The notes: generated by a model from the sequence alone, not told the origin. Shown: positions 8,975 to 19,910, counted from the stretch's first letter. The stretch: 64,000 bases of DNA from CAWATG01 sp963785035 (GCA_963785035.1 CAWATG010000004.1:62001-126000); one strand, 5' to 3'. Made by a program: numbers and translations.

Positions 8975-11654
8975 ATGGTCACCGACAACGCGACGCGCGC
9001 ATCCGATCAGGACTTTCCCAAGAACTTCGTTCCGGGAGACGCGGAAGAGCGGTGGTATCGCGAATGGGAAGCAAGTGGTGCGTTTCGCCCGGAAATAAAT
9101 CCAGAGGGCGAGCCGTACTGCGTGGTGATTCCGCCACCAAATGTCACGGGTTCACTCCATATGGGTCACGCGTTCGAGCATGCGCTTATCGACGCGACGA
9201 TTCGCCGCCAGCGGATGATGGGTCGCGCTGCGCTGTGGCTTCCAGGCACGGACCACGCGGGGATTGCCACGCAAAATGTCGTTGAGCGGACATTGACCAG
9301 CGAAGGGATTGATCGTCATCAACTCGGGCGAGATGCATTCCTCGAGCGGGTGTGGGAGTGGAAAAGGACCTCGGGTGGAACCATCACGCGCCAGATGCGT
9401 CGGATGGGTTCGTCGTGCGACTGGACACGTGAGCGATTCACGATGGACGACGGACTGTCCGTTGCGGTGCGCACGGTGTTCAAACGGCTCTACGACGAGG
9501 GGCTGATCTACCGCGCGAATCGGATCATCAACTGGTGTCCCCGATGCCACACCGCGCTTTCGGATATCGAGACCGAACACGTGGACGTCGACGGACAGTT
9601 GGTCTACATCAAGTACCCCTTCGTAGATGGCAGCGGTTCGGTCACTGTGGCGACGACCCGAGCCGAGACGATGCTCGGCGACACGGCCGTGGCAGTCCAT
9701 CCCGACGACGAGCGCTACCGCGAACTCATCGGCAAAGTTCTTCGCGTGCCATTGATCGGACGCGAGATTCCTCTGATCGGCGATGCCGCCGTTGAGCAAG
9801 GTTTTGGGACGGGCGCAGTCAAGGTGACCCCGGCGCATGACCCCAACGACTTCGACATCGGCACGCGACATGGTCTCGCGGCGATTCCGATCATGGATGA
9901 GAGCGCGGTGATCACTCACGTTGGCGCTCACTTTGCGGGCCTGGATCGTTTTGCCGCTCGCAAGGCGGTGATCGCGGCACTCGAGGCTGAGGGGTCTCTT
10001 GTCCAGACGGAGACGCACGCCCATTCCGTCGGGCACTGTTACCGATGCCGAACTGTTGTCGAGCCGCGCCTTTCCCTGCAGTGGTTCGTGAGCGTTGGAC
10101 CGCTCGCGTCGGCAGCAGTTGACGCTGTTCGTGACGATCGTACGGAGTTCATCCCTCAACGTTGGGAGAAGACGTACTTCAATTGGATGGAAAACGTTCG
10201 CGATTGGTGTATCAGTCGGCAGATCTGGTGGGGACATCGGATTCCCGCCTGGTATTGCGGCGACTGCGAACACATCAACGTCGCGATCGAGGAGCCGGCG
10301 AGCTGCGAAGCGTGTGCGTCGGGTGACCTCCGGCGCGACGACGACGTGCTCGATACGTGGTTCTCGAGTGCGCTGTGGCCGTTCAGCACACTCGGTTGGC
10401 CAGAGCACACCGAGGACCTCAAGCGCTTTTATCCCAACGCGATGTTGCACACCGGGTTCGACATCATCTTCTTCTGGGTTGCCCGCATGATGCAGATGGG
10501 TCTGCATTTCATGGATGAGGTGCCCTTTTCCGACATCGCGATCCACGGCCTGGTGCGCGATGCCGAGGGTCGCAAGATGTCGAAGTCGGCAGGCAACGTG
10601 GTTGACCCATTGGTACTCGCAGACGAGTATGGCGTCGACGCGCTCCGTTTCGCGCTCACACGTGCAGGCGCCCCCGGCCAGGATGTTCCGCTCGCGACCG
10701 AATGGGTCGAGGGTGCGCGCAACTTCGTCAACAAGTTGTGGAACTCGGCGCGCTTTGTCTGGATGAATCTCGACGGGCTGCCGTTGTCGAGCCTCGAGGG
10801 AAGAACGTGGCGACCAAGACGATCTGCGCATCTCGGACAGGTGGGTGCTCTCGCGCCTCGCGGCAGTGATCGACACCGTCGACAGCGGGTTCGATGCCTA
10901 CGACTTCGCCGAAGGCGTGCGTGAACTCCAGCGGTTCTCGTGGAGTGAGTTCTGCGACTGGTACATCGAGCTCGCCAAATTGTCGCTCAACGGTACGGCT
11001 GCCGAACGCCTGCGCGCGCAGCAGGTGCTCGCCACTGTCTTGGGTTCAATCCTGCGACTCCTGCACCCGGTTGTTCCCTTTGTCACCGAGGAGCTCTGGG
11101 AACGCCTCGGTGGCGAAGGACGCCTCATCACTGCCGCCTGGCCCATCGCGAACTCCGCAGCGCTCGACCCTGTCGCCGATGCGGCGATGGAAGACGTCAT
11201 AGCGGTCGTCTCTGCGATCCGGCGTTTTCGGTCGGAGCACAGCATTGCCCCGTCGAAACGGATCGTCGCGTATATCAAGCCGTCTGACGCGGGCCAGAGC
11301 GAGACGCTCCAGGCGCTCGCACCCGAGATCCGCGGTCTCGCGGGTCTCTCGGAGTTGGTCTTCGCCGACGACCGCGAACCGCAGAGTGGCGAGCAGCGTC
11401 TTGTCGCAGCCGGCTCGGAAATCGTGATCCCTTTTGCCGACTTGATCGACGTCGACGCGGCGATGGCGCAACTCGACCGTCAGGTTTCCAAGCTCATGGG
11501 TGACCTCGACAAGGTTCGCGCCAAGTTGGGGGACTCGAATTTCACGGACAAAGCGCCCGAGGCGGTCGTCGCCAAACAGCGCGAGCGTGAGGTCGAATTC
11601 GTCGAGGCCATTGCCGTGCTCCGAGCGCAGCGCTCCCTCCTTGCCGGTGAGTGA
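8975..11654 (+). CDS. valS: Valyl-tRNA synthetase, one frameshift
   Basis: Class I aminoacyl-tRNA synthetase charging tRNA-Val. The HIGH signature PPNVTGSLHMGH (about residues 54-65), the CP1 editing domain and the KMSKS loop (GRKMSKSAGN, about 534-538) are intact, as are the anticodon-binding domain and the C-terminal coiled coil. One extra G at 10798-10800 (GAGGGAAGAA for GAGGAAGAA) breaks the frame. Removing it joins PLSSLE to EERGDQDDLRISDRWVLSRL, as expected for the family, giving about 892 residues. As an essential gene, a real disruption is implausible. folC follows seven bases later. Confidence 0.95.
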
Positions 11655-11660
11655 CCTCCG

Positions 11661-12971
11661 GTGATGGAGATCGGTGATGCGCTCGCGTGGCTGGACAGCC
11701 ACGTCAACCTCGAAACGGGTGGCTTGTCCGAGAAACGCGTGATGGCTCCGAGCCTGGACCGGATTCGGGCTTTGAGTCGACTGTTGGGCTCACCGGAGTT
11801 GGAATACCCGGCTCTACACGTCACCGGGACCAACGGTAAGACCACAGCGACGCGCCTTTCCGCAGCGTTGCTGGCAGCAACTGGTCTATCGGTCGGCGCG
11901 TACACCAGCCCACACCTCAGCGATGTCAACGAACGCATGATGTGCAACGGTGAGGTGATCGGCGATGGCGAGTTGGCCGACAATCTCTCCCGTGTGGCGC
12001 TCATCGAAGCGCACCTCGGCGATCGCCCGACGTTTTTCGAGATCCTCACCGCGTGTGCGTTGTCGTGGTTTGCCGATATCGCAGTCGATGCTGCCGTTGT
12101 GGAGGTCGGTCTGGGCGGCACCTGGGATGCGACCAATGTGGTCGACGGTCGGGTCGCTGCGGTCACGAACGTGAGCATCGATCATGTGGAGTATCTCGGT
12201 CGGGATCTCGCGCAGATCGCGGGCGAGAAGGCGGGGATCGTCAAGCCAGGCGCAACATTGGTGCTGGGTGAGACCGACCCGGCACTCGTGCCGCTGTTCG
12301 AGGAACGTGGCGCTGCGCGCGTCGTGCGGCGAGGTGTCGATTTCGGTGTCGGTTCGCAACGCCTCGCAGTCGGTGGGCGACTGATCGATATCTACACGCC
12401 GGGAGCCGCATATACCGATCTCCTGTTGCCGCTGCACGGTGCGCACCAGGCAGACAACGCGGCGATCGCGTTGACTGCCGCGGAATGTCTGCTTGGCGCG
12501 CAGCTGGATGCCGAACTGGTCGCCGAGGTGTTCGCTGCGTTTCGTTCTCCGGGCAGGCTTGAGATCGTGGGACGTCAGCCGCTTGTTCTGCTCGACGGCG
12601 CGCACAACATTGCGGGTGCGCGAGCATTGCGTACTGCGTTGGCCGATGAGTTCGTCGCTGCGTCGCGTGTCTATGTCGTGGGTCTGCTTCGAGAGAAGGA
12701 TCCTCGGGAGATGCTCGAAGCGTTGGGCGTGAGCGCCACGGAACGAATTGTGTGTTGTCGTCCTCCGAGTCCGCGGGCGCGTGATCCGCGTGACCTCGCA
12801 GTTGCTGCGCGGGATCTGGGACTGGATCCCTCATCGATCGAAGTGGTCGAGAACGCCGACGATGCGGTGATGCATGCAATTGCGCTCGCAGGGACCGATC
12901 ACCAGGTGGTGGTTACCGGATCGCTGTATCTGGTCGGCGCGGCGCGCCGGACACTGGTCACAAACGGCTAG
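11661..12971 (+). CDS. folC: Folylpolyglutamate synthase / dihydrofolate synthase
   Basis: Adds glutamate to dihydropteroate or folates in the cytoplasm. The ATP-binding loop HVTGTNGKTTATR is at residues 53-65 and the Mur-ligase-like central and C-terminal domains (LDGAHNIAGARAL, VTGSLYLVGAAR) are complete at 436 residues. The start is GTG 11661 or ATG 11664, seven bases after valS; the valS-folC order is conserved in actinobacteria. Confidence 0.93.
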   Translation: MMEIGDALAWLDSHVNLETGGLSEKRVMAPSLDRIRALSRLLGSPELEYPALHVTGTNGKTTATRLSAALLAATGLSVGAYTSPHLSDVNERMMCNGEVIGDGELADNLSRVALIEAHLGDRPTFFEILTACALSWFADIAVDAAVVEVGLGGTWDATNVVDGRVAAVTNVSIDHVEYLGRDLAQIAGEKAGIVKPGATLVLGETDPALVPLFEERGAARVVRRGVDFGVGSQRLAVGGRLIDIYTPGAAYTDLLLPLHGAHQADNAAIALTAAECLLGAQLDAELVAEVFAAFRSPGRLEIVGRQPLVLLDGAHNIAGARALRTALADEFVAASRVYVVGLLREKDPREMLEALGVSATERIVCCRPPSPRARDPRDLAVAARDLGLDPSSIEVVENADDAVMHAIALAGTDHQVVVTGSLYLVGAARRTLVTNG

Positions 12972-13008
12972 CGCTCCGGGACGCTCCCCAGGGACGGACC
13001 AGCTCGGC

Positions 13009-13617
13009 TCAGAACAGTGAGAATCCCGTTGGGAGCGGAGTCCGCCCGGTCAGCGCGCGACACAGGTCCATCCCATGGCCTTGCGCGATGGCAATGCGTG
13101 CGGCGAGCACGGTGGTTTCGGTGAGTGGTGCGGCCGGTGGAGCTGAGGTGATCCCGAGCGCCGCCGCGAGGTCGTCGGTGTGAATCATCAGTTCAAAGGT
13201 CCGTGTGGGGAGGTAGTTGCCGAGCGTGATGGTGCCCATCGGCGTAGTGAGGATCGCATCGTCGGGCGCGCCTGCAACTGTGGCGAGACACGAGTCCCGG
13301 CGCGATCGCACTGCGCCGACGGGATCAGGCCCCAGCGCCTGACCGGCCTCTTTGCCGCGAAGCGTGATCGCAGCCTGATCCGTGACCACTGCAATCGCGG
13401 AGATGAAGTAGGCGACCGGGTCGGCGAGCGTGGCCACTGGCCCTGGTGACGCCAGGTAGGTCTCGACCGTCGCGAGCGCCCGGCTCGTATGGCCGACGAG
13501 GTCGCGCACGCTCCACTGGTCCAGCCCGTGATGGTCCCAGGCCTCGTGCCCCACCATGGCTATGGTCTCGATGAAGAAGTTCGCCGCCTCCGCAAAGTTT
13601 CGTCGCGTGTCGGACAT
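13009..13617 (-). CDS. Mycothiol-dependent maleylpyruvate isomerase-like (DinB/MDMPI) protein
   Basis: A 202-residue DinB-fold protein of the MDMPI_N/TIGR03086-like group. Visible markers are WSVRDLVGHTSRA near the N-terminus and TFELMIHTDDLAAALG in the C-terminal half, with His residues that are candidate metal ligands. Relatives use mycothiol in isomerisation or detoxification, but most are uncharacterised. GGGAGG lies seven bases before the ATG. It is divergent from ndk. The family assignment is firm; the specific reaction is not. Confidence 0.8.
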   Translation of the reverse strand: MSDTRRNFAEAANFFIETIAMVGHEAWDHHGLDQWSVRDLVGHTSRALATVETYLASPGPVATLADPVAYFISAIAVVTDQAAITLRGKEAGQALGPDPVGAVRSRRDSCLATVAGAPDDAILTTPMGTITLGNYLPTRTFELMIHTDDLAAALGITSAPPAAPLTETTVLAARIAIAQGHGMDLCRALTGRTPLPTGFSLF

Positions 13618-13691
13618 AGCGGGTCCTCCCAGTGCTGTTCAATGCCGTGGTTTGTGATGCCGTCGATCTGGGGGTTGTGGATCTGACTGGC

Positions 13692-13697
13692 TACCCT
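13692..13697 (+). promoter_or_regulatory. -10 element of leaderless ndk promoter
   Basis: TACCCT lies eight bases before ATG 13706, with no Shine-Dalgarno between. Confidence 0.55.
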
Positions 13698-13705
13698 CGG
13701 CGGCC

Positions 13706-14119
13706 ATGAGCGAACGTACCTTGGTCTTGTGCAAACCAGATGCCGTCGAGAGGGGTCTCGTCGGTGAGATTGTGTCTCGATTCGAGCGCAAGGGCTTGCG
13801 AATTGTCGCGCTTGAGCTTCGCGCGATTGACGCGGAGCTCGCTGGGCGTCATTACGCCGAGCATGCGCAGCGACCATTCTTCGGTGAGTTGGTCGCGTTC
13901 ATCACGCGCAGCCCGCTTGTGGCGATGGTTGTCGAGGGCGGACCCGATACCTGGAAGACAGTTCGTAATCTCATGGGCGTCACGAACCCTCGCGATGCTG
14001 CGCCGGGAACGATCCGTGGTGATCTTGCACTGGAGACGGGTGAGAACCTCGTGCACGGTTCGGACAGCACCGAGTCGGCTGAGCGCGAGATCGCGATCTT
14101 CTTCCCGCACCTGGTGTGA
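13706..14119 (+). CDS. ndk: Nucleoside diphosphate kinase
   Basis: Transfers the gamma phosphate of ATP to nucleoside diphosphates through a phospho-histidine. The active-site segment ENLVHGSDS places the catalytic His at residue 117, and the N-terminal [16 protein letters not shown] is canonical. The 137-residue length is normal. Monocistronic, between the divergent MDMPI-like gene and mreB. Confidence 0.97.
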   Translation: MSERTLVLCKPDAVERGLVGEIVSRFERKGLRIVALELRAIDAELAGRHYAEHAQRPFFGELVAFITRSPLVAMVVEGGPDTWKTVRNLMGVTNPRDAAPGTIRGDLALETGENLVHGSDSTESAEREIAIFFPHLV

Positions 14120-14137
14120 AAAGGATGCTGTGCATTT

Positions 14138-14150
14138 CCCGTCAAACGGG
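14138..14150 (+). terminator. Possible short terminator hairpin after ndk
   Basis: CCCGT-CAA-ACGGG forms a five-base-pair stem with a three-base loop, followed by TCGTATTTCG. It is short and only partly T-rich, so this is tentative. It lies 19 bases after the ndk stop. Confidence 0.3.
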
Positions 14151-14273
14151 TCGTATTTCGCGCGGATGGTCGTTGATCCTGCGAAAACATCCCCGAACGC
14201 TGGACCGTAGTACGTAGTGCCGTTACCCTCATCGGCATCGTCGCGCCTCCAACGAAAGGGCAGGAGGCCGTTT

Positions 14274-15311
14274 GTGACAGAACCGTGGTACTCGTCAGTT
14301 GTTGGTCGCGACATCGCGATCGATCTCGGCACGGCAAATACACTCGTTTACGTTCGCGGCCGCGGCATCGTGCTCAATGAGCCGTCTGTCGTCGCGATCA
14401 ACAAGCGCGACGGAAGAGCCCTCGCTGTCGGCGCCGAGGCAAAGCGAATGATCGGCCGGACACCTGGTTATATCCAAGCCATCCGTCCGCTCAAGGACGG
14501 CGTCATCGCGGACTTCGAGATCTGCGAGAAGATGTTGCGTTACTTCATTCAACGCGTCCACAACCGCCGGTGGGCCAAGCCGCGTATGGTGATCTGTGTT
14601 CCGTCGGGCATCACCGGTGTCGAGCAGCGGGCAGTACAGGATGCCGCGGAGTACGCCGGCGCCCGCAAGATGGTGCACATCATCGAGGAGCCCATGGCGG
14701 CCGCAATCGGCGCGGGACTCCCGGTGCACGAGCCGACCGGCAACATGGTGGTCGACATCGGTGGAGGCACGACCGAAGTCGCGGTCATCTCATTGGGTGG
14801 CATCGTGGCGAGCGAGTCGATTCGTATCGGCGGCGACGAGCTCGACGAGGCAATCATTGCATTTGTGAAGAAGGAGTATTCCCTGGCGCTGGGAGAGCGC
14901 ACTGCCGAGGAAATCAAGGTCGCGCTTGGGAGCGCGTATCCCCTCGAAGAGGAATTGTTTGCCGAAATCCGCGGTCGTGACCTCGTCACGGGCTTGCCGA
15001 AGACGATTGTCGTCTCGACCGAGGAGATCCGTGAGGCAATTGAGGAGCCGGTCTCAGCGATCGTCGACGCGGTCAAGGTCACCCTGGACAAGACGCCGCC
15101 GGAGCTTGCAGCCGACATCATGGAGAACGGCATCGTCGTGACCGGCGGTGGCGCTCTCCTCCACGGGTTGAATGCGCGCCTCGAGTCCGAGACGGGAATG
15201 CCGATCGTTACGGCGAAGGATCCATTGTTCTCAGTCGTGATGGGCTCTGGGCAGTTCCTTGAGGAGTTTGAAGTGCTCAAGCACATCGTGATCTCCTCCA
15301 AGCACCAGTGA
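14274..15311 (+). CDS. mreB: Rod-shape-determining actin homologue MreB
   Basis: Cytoskeletal ATPase that positions the lateral-wall synthesis complex beneath the membrane. The actin-fold phosphate loops are visible as [19 protein letters not shown] and [13 protein letters not shown]. The start is set by AGGAGG (14262-14267) six bases before GTG 14274; an upstream in-frame start at 14217 lacks one. A TACCCT hexamer at 14224-14229 would give a leader of about 38 bases. First gene of mreBCD-mrdA-rodA, indicating a rod-shaped cell. Confidence 0.96.
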   Translation: MTEPWYSSVVGRDIAIDLGTANTLVYVRGRGIVLNEPSVVAINKRDGRALAVGAEAKRMIGRTPGYIQAIRPLKDGVIADFEICEKMLRYFIQRVHNRRWAKPRMVICVPSGITGVEQRAVQDAAEYAGARKMVHIIEEPMAAAIGAGLPVHEPTGNMVVDIGGGTTEVAVISLGGIVASESIRIGGDELDEAIIAFVKKEYSLALGERTAEEIKVALGSAYPLEEELFAEIRGRDLVTGLPKTIVVSTEEIREAIEEPVSAIVDAVKVTLDKTPPELAADIMENGIVVTGGGALLHGLNARLESETGMPIVTAKDPLFSVVMGSGQFLEEFEVLKHIVISSKHQ

Positions 15312-15342
15312 GTGTCGCCAGCCCGAAGGGCTGATCGGTCTC

Positions 15343-16179
15343 GTGGTCACCTACCGACCGAGTAGGCCTCGTCGGTCTTTGGTGTTGTTGCTGGTGCTGA
15401 CATCGATCACGCTCATCACGCTGGATCGGCGCGAGAGCGGTGTGATCGGGTCGGTCAAGAGCTGGGCGCGCGATGTCAAAGCCCCGGTTGAAGATGTCAT
15501 CGCGGACGTCACGGACCCTGTCGCCGACTGGTTCGACGGAGTGACCCATGCTGGGTCGCTCCGGAACGAGAATGAGCGGCTCCGCAAGCAGCTTGCCGAT
15601 GCTCGAGGCGCGCAGGCGCGCAGCCGCAATGCCCTCCGCGAGAACGACCGTCTCACCGAGCTGATGGACCTGGGGTTCACCGCGGATATCCCCGCCGTCG
15701 CGGCACGCGTCGTCGGTGGCGCGCCGAGCAATTTCGAGAACACCATCGTGATCGGTGTGGGGACGAGCGACGCGGCGAAAGTCGGGATGCCGGTTGTCTC
15801 GAGTGATGGTCTTGTCGGACGGGTGATCGAGGTTTCGCGGCGTCGAGCCACGGTGTTGTTGCTGACCGATCGGACCTTTGGTGTGGGTGTTCGCCTCGAG
15901 AAGACCGGTGAGCCTGGAGTCTCCAACGGTATCGCCGGCCAGGACGTTCTCGCCCTGGACTTCATCGATCCACGAACGACGGTTGCGCGCAAGGAGCTCG
16001 TGGTGACCTCTGGTCTCGAAGGCGGTCGGTTCCCGCCCGGGATTCCGGTCGGAACGGTTGTCTCCGTTGCCAAGCGTCCTGGAGATCTTCAACAGACGAT
16101 CCGCATTCACCCGTTCGTCGATTTGGATCGCCTCGAGTTCGTCAAGGTGCTGCTGTGGCCTCTCGCTGCAGGGAATTGA
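15343..16179 (+). CDS. mreC: Rod-shape-determining protein MreC
   Basis: A bitopic membrane protein of 278 residues that scaffolds the elongasome. It has a basic N-terminus, one membrane helix (about residues 11-28), a coiled coil (about 73-108, rich in ENERLRKQ-type heptads), then the double beta-barrel domain (VVSSDGLVGRV, VVTSGLEGGRFPPGIPVG). GTG start. It sits 31 bases after mreB. Confidence 0.94.
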   Translation: MVTYRPSRPRRSLVLLLVLTSITLITLDRRESGVIGSVKSWARDVKAPVEDVIADVTDPVADWFDGVTHAGSLRNENERLRKQLADARGAQARSRNALRENDRLTELMDLGFTADIPAVAARVVGGAPSNFENTIVIGVGTSDAAKVGMPVVSSDGLVGRVIEVSRRRATVLLLTDRTFGVGVRLEKTGEPGVSNGIAGQDVLALDFIDPRTTVARKELVVTSGLEGGRFPPGIPVGTVVSVAKRPGDLQQTIRIHPFVDLDRLEFVKVLLWPLAAGN

Positions 16180-16231
16180 ACCCCCAGCCGCGGTCGGTGA
16201 TTCATGGGTCCGCGACGAAGCTTGGCGCGCC

Positions 16232-16738
16232 ATGATGAGCGTCCGGAACCTCCGAATGTTTCTGTTGATGACCATGGTTTCGGTGTTCCAGACCTCGTTC
16301 TTCCCGGCACTGACGTTTGCCGGCGTGTTGCCCGATGTCGTGCTGGTTTCGGCGATCGCCGTTGCATATCGGACCGGTCCTGAGACGGGAGCCCTCTACG
16401 GCTTTGGCGCGGGATTGTTCCTCGACCTGTTCCTCAGCACACCCATGGGGACCTCGGCATTGGCGTTCGCGATCATGGGTTTCGCCGTGGGGACCTTGCA
16501 GCGATCGGTGTTGCGTCAGACCATGATCGTCGTGCCCCTGCTCGCGGGCGCCGGGGCATGCGTCGGCAACCTCGTCCACAAGGTCGTGGGGGTGACCGTC
16601 GGTGACGAGGTCTTCAACCTCCATGCCGTGAAGGTGATTGCGATCGCTGTTGTCTACGACGTGGCAATTGCTCCGCTGGTGTTTCTGGCGGCATCGTGGG
16701 CTACGAGTGAGGCGGCGACTGTTCGTGACCGCCTCTGA
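16232..16738 (+). CDS. mreD: Rod-shape-determining membrane protein MreD
   Basis: A small polytopic membrane protein of about 168 residues with some five hydrophobic segments. Family-like positions include LPDVVLVSAIAVAY and GFGAGLFLDLFLSTPMG. The start is ATG 16232 or ATG 16235. It lies between mreC and the PBP2 gene, the standard place for mreD, which is poorly conserved in sequence. Confidence 0.9.
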   Translation: MMSVRNLRMFLLMTMVSVFQTSFFPALTFAGVLPDVVLVSAIAVAYRTGPETGALYGFGAGLFLDLFLSTPMGTSALAFAIMGFAVGTLQRSVLRQTMIVVPLLAGAGACVGNLVHKVVGVTVGDEVFNLHAVKVIAIAVVYDVAIAPLVFLAASWATSEAATVRDRL

Positions 16739-16757
16739 TGAGGCAAGGTAGACCCTC

Positions 16758-18689
16758 ATGACGGACGTCGACGATCGAGTCAGGGTAAGCGTCGTTGGCG
16801 TCGTCGTTGTCGTGATGTTCAGCGTGCTCTTCGCTCGCCTCTGGTACCTCCAGGTGGCGGCGACGGGAACCTACGCAGCAGCTGCACAGGACAACTCCGT
16901 GCGACTGGTTCCCATCAAGGCCTTGCGGGGATCGATCCTGGATCGTGAAGGCCGTCCGTTGGTCATCAATCGCATTGCGCGCGTGATCACGGTGGACCGC
17001 AACATCTCCAAGGAAGAGCGCAAGTTGGTCGTGCCGCGCCTGGCGAAGCTGCTGGGAAAGACGCCGGAGCAGATCACCGCGAAGATCGATGACGAGCGCT
17101 ATTCGCGATACGCACCGGCGCCCGTGGCAATTGATGTCCCGCTCGAAGCCGTCACCTACCTCGCCGAGCACTCGGAGGATTTCCCCAGCGTCCGGGCCGA
17201 GGCGTTGCCACATCGCGAATACCCGGAGGGCATGGTGGCGGCGCATCTTCTGGGATACGTCGGTGAGATCAACAGTGATGAACTCGAGTTGCCCGAACGC
17301 AAGAGCTACAAGTTGGGTGACACGATCGGACGCGCAGGTGCAGAGCGGGCATTCGAGGCCGAGCTGCGCGGCGTCTCGGGCACCGACAGGCTCGAGGTCG
17401 ACAACGCCGGCAACGTTCTTCGCTCCCTCGGATCCGTTCCTCCGAAGGCGGGACACAACGTTCGCCTCACGCTTGATCTGGATATTCAAAAGGTCGCCGA
17501 GGAGTCGCTGCTGCAGGGGATTCTCGCCGCGCGGCAGAACTTCGACAAGGAGCATCTCAAGCACTTCCTGGCTCCCGCCGGATCGGTTGTGGTGCTCGAC
17601 GCTCGCGATGGTTCCGTCGTCGCGAGCGCCTCGAATCCCACCTACAACCCCGCCGACTTTGTCGATGGGATCCCGGAGGCGGAATGGAAGCGTCTCAATG
17701 AGCCTTTGAACAACTTTCCTCTCACGAATCGGGTGATCCAGGGTCAATATGCGCCTGGTTCGACCTTCAAGCCATTCACCGCGCTCGCTGCGATGCGCGA
17801 CGGTTTGGTGTCGTCGGGAACGACGATCACCGATGGCGGCACCTTCCGGTTCGCAGGCCAGAACTTTTCGAACGCGGGCCGCGCCGCATATGGGCGAGTC
17901 AACGTCATCAAAGCGATGACCGTGTCGAGCGACGTGTACTTCTACATGCTGGGATCGAGGTACTGGCAGATGTCCCGGGCGGGTGCGGCACGCAAGAACG
18001 GGATCCAGGAGCAGGCGGGGCAGTTCGGCTTCGGTCGCTCGACGGGGATCGCGCTGACCAGCGAGGCGGATGGACGGATACCGGACCATGCGTGGAAGAT
18101 CGCGTACAACGAGAACAATCCCGACCCGCGCGCCAAGCGTGAGAACTCGGTCTGGCTGCCCGGTGACAACATCAACCTGGCCGTCGGCCAGGGGGACCTC
18201 CTCGTGACGCCCCTCCAACTCGCCAACGCGTACGCCGCGATGATCAACGGCGGTGCGGTTCTTCAGCCACGTTTGGCCGATACGGTTACCGATGCGCGAG
18301 GTGCGGTGATCAAGACGTTTCCCAAGGTGGTGTCGTCCACGGTTCCGATCGATCCGGCGGCGCTACAGGCTGTGACGGCGGGTCTGCGCGGCGTGGTGAC
18401 CGATCCGGCGGGCACGGCGTGGTCGGCGTTCTCCGGCTTTCCGTTCTCCCAGGTTCCCGTGGTCGCAAAGACCGGGACCGCCGAGGTCGGACCCAAGAAG
18501 CAGAACACGTCACTGTTCGCGGCGATTGCAACCGTCCAAGGCGTGCCCTATGTCATTGCTTCTGTCGTCGAGGAGGCGGGTAACGGCTCCGCCGTTGCAG
18601 CGCCGATCACGCGCCGTGTCATCGAAGCGCTCGCAGGTTTGCCGCTGACGGACGTGTTGCCGAGTCCCGACATGACCGAGGTCGAGTAG
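16758..18689 (+). CDS. mrdA: Penicillin-binding protein 2 (peptidoglycan transpeptidase)
   Basis: A monofunctional class B PBP making the cross-links of the elongating wall. It has an N-terminal membrane helix (about residues 10-30), a pedestal domain beginning LRGSILDREGRPLV, and the transpeptidase domain with active Ser335 in GSTFKPFT (SxxK) and the KTGTAE box at 571-576. At 643 residues it is complete. It pairs with RodA, three bases downstream. Confidence 0.95.
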   Translation: MTDVDDRVRVSVVGVVVVVMFSVLFARLWYLQVAATGTYAAAAQDNSVRLVPIKALRGSILDREGRPLVINRIARVITVDRNISKEERKLVVPRLAKLLGKTPEQITAKIDDERYSRYAPAPVAIDVPLEAVTYLAEHSEDFPSVRAEALPHREYPEGMVAAHLLGYVGEINSDELELPERKSYKLGDTIGRAGAERAFEAELRGVSGTDRLEVDNAGNVLRSLGSVPPKAGHNVRLTLDLDIQKVAEESLLQGILAARQNFDKEHLKHFLAPAGSVVVLDARDGSVVASASNPTYNPADFVDGIPEAEWKRLNEPLNNFPLTNRVIQGQYAPGSTFKPFTALAAMRDGLVSSGTTITDGGTFRFAGQNFSNAGRAAYGRVNVIKAMTVSSDVYFYMLGSRYWQMSRAGAARKNGIQEQAGQFGFGRSTGIALTSEADGRIPDHAWKIAYNENNPDPRAKRENSVWLPGDNINLAVGQGDLLVTPLQLANAYAAMINGGAVLQPRLADTVTDARGAVIKTFPKVVSSTVPIDPAALQAVTAGLRGVVTDPAGTAWSAFSGFPFSQVPVVAKTGTAEVGPKKQNTSLFAAIATVQGVPYVIASVVEEAGNGSAVAAPITRRVIEALAGLPLTDVLPSPDMTEVE

Positions 18690-18691
18690 CC

Positions 18692-19837
18692 GTGCGCCGG
18701 ATCGTCCTGTCGGACCGTCGAGCCCGCGTGCAGACCAGCGCGGTCCGTCACGTGGACCTGCTGTTGATCGGCGCATGCCTCGTGACGAGCCTGCTCGGGC
18801 TGTTGATGATCAAGTCGTCGACCCGCGCGCTCACAAAGAGGCTGGGTGTGTCGCCGCTGTACTTCGTCGAGCGCCAACTGGTCGCCCTCATGATCGCGTT
18901 GGTCGTGATGGTGATCGTGATGTCGATCGACTACCGCAAGATTCGCGACCATTCGGTGCTTTTCTATCTCGCAGCCCTGGCGATCCTGGTGGTCGTCATG
19001 TCCCCACTTGGTTCCAAGGCGAATGGCGCGCAGTCCTGGATCGACCTGTCAGGGGGTTTCCAGTTCCAGCCGTCGGAGTTCGCCAAGGTCGCGCTGATCA
19101 TCGCGATCGGCGGCTATCTCCACGCACACCGTGGCGAGTTGGACGCGCGACGGGTGATCACGACGGTGCTGCTTGCGGTTGTTCCCATGGGGCTCATTCA
19201 ACTGCAGCCGGACTTCGGCACGAACATGGTTTTGGGTGTCATCTTCCTGGCATTGATCACCGCTTCAGGCGTACGCGCTCGGCACCTTGCGGTCATTGCA
19301 TTGGTGGCGGTGGCGGGTGCGGGTCTCGTCGCGCAGCTCGGTGTCTTGGAGGGATACCAGGTCGACCGCCTCACCGCGTTCGCGGATCCCAACTCCGACA
19401 CGAGCCGTTCGGCATACAACCTGAACCAGTCCAAGACGGCGATCGGCAATGGTGGCTTTTTCGGGCGCGGCTACGGCAAGGGAACGCAGACCAACCTTGC
19501 CTTCGTGCCCGAACAGCACACGGACTTCATCTTCACGGCCGTGGGGGAGGAGTTGGGCTTCGTCGGCGGAGCGACGCTGTTTGCGCTGTTTGCGCTGATC
19601 GTGTGGCGAGCGTGGCGGACGGCGATGGCCGCGGATGATCTCTTCGGGTCGACCGTCTGTGTCGGGGTCGTGGCGATGTTCGCGTTTCAGATCTTCGAGA
19701 ACGTCGGGATGACGATGGGGATCATGCCGGTCACCGGAATCCCGCTGCCGTTTATGAGCTATGGCGGGTCTGCGCTGATCGCGGAGTTCGCGGGCGTTGG
19801 TCTGGTGGCGAATGTCGCCATGCGCCGGTTTGCCTGA
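18692..19837 (+). CDS. rodA: Peptidoglycan polymerase RodA (SEDS family)
   Basis: Polytopic SEDS glycosyltransferase polymerising lipid II with PBP2. Family motifs include NGAQSWIDL, QPDFGTNMVL, FVPEQHTDFIFTAVGEELGF and MPVTGIPLPFMSYGGSALI. At 381 residues with about ten helices it is complete. GTG start two bases after the mrdA stop. It could be called FtsW-like on sequence alone; the mre context supports RodA. Confidence 0.94.
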   Translation: MRRIVLSDRRARVQTSAVRHVDLLLIGACLVTSLLGLLMIKSSTRALTKRLGVSPLYFVERQLVALMIALVVMVIVMSIDYRKIRDHSVLFYLAALAILVVVMSPLGSKANGAQSWIDLSGGFQFQPSEFAKVALIIAIGGYLHAHRGELDARRVITTVLLAVVPMGLIQLQPDFGTNMVLGVIFLALITASGVRARHLAVIALVAVAGAGLVAQLGVLEGYQVDRLTAFADPNSDTSRSAYNLNQSKTAIGNGGFFGRGYGKGTQTNLAFVPEQHTDFIFTAVGEELGFVGGATLFALFALIVWRAWRTAMAADDLFGSTVCVGVVAMFAFQIFENVGMTMGIMPVTGIPLPFMSYGGSALIAEFAGVGLVANVAMRRFA

Positions 19838-19910
19838 CTGACTGCCCGATCCTGAGCGTGTCCGACCGCCCACGAAAAGGCGGCCGTCCATGCTGCGCAG
19901 GGGCATGGAG

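Noticed and set aside
10798..10801. Programmed +1 frameshifting in valS and the other split genes
   Set aside because: The break sites share no slippery sequence or downstream structure and hit unrelated genes; sequence error is simpler.
9152..10876. A 574-codon minus-strand open frame opposite valS
   Set aside because: It is a shadow of valS with no recognisable family, start signal or context.
16701..18218. A 505-codon minus-strand open frame opposite mrdA
   Set aside because: It is a shadow of the PBP2 gene; no domain features are visible.
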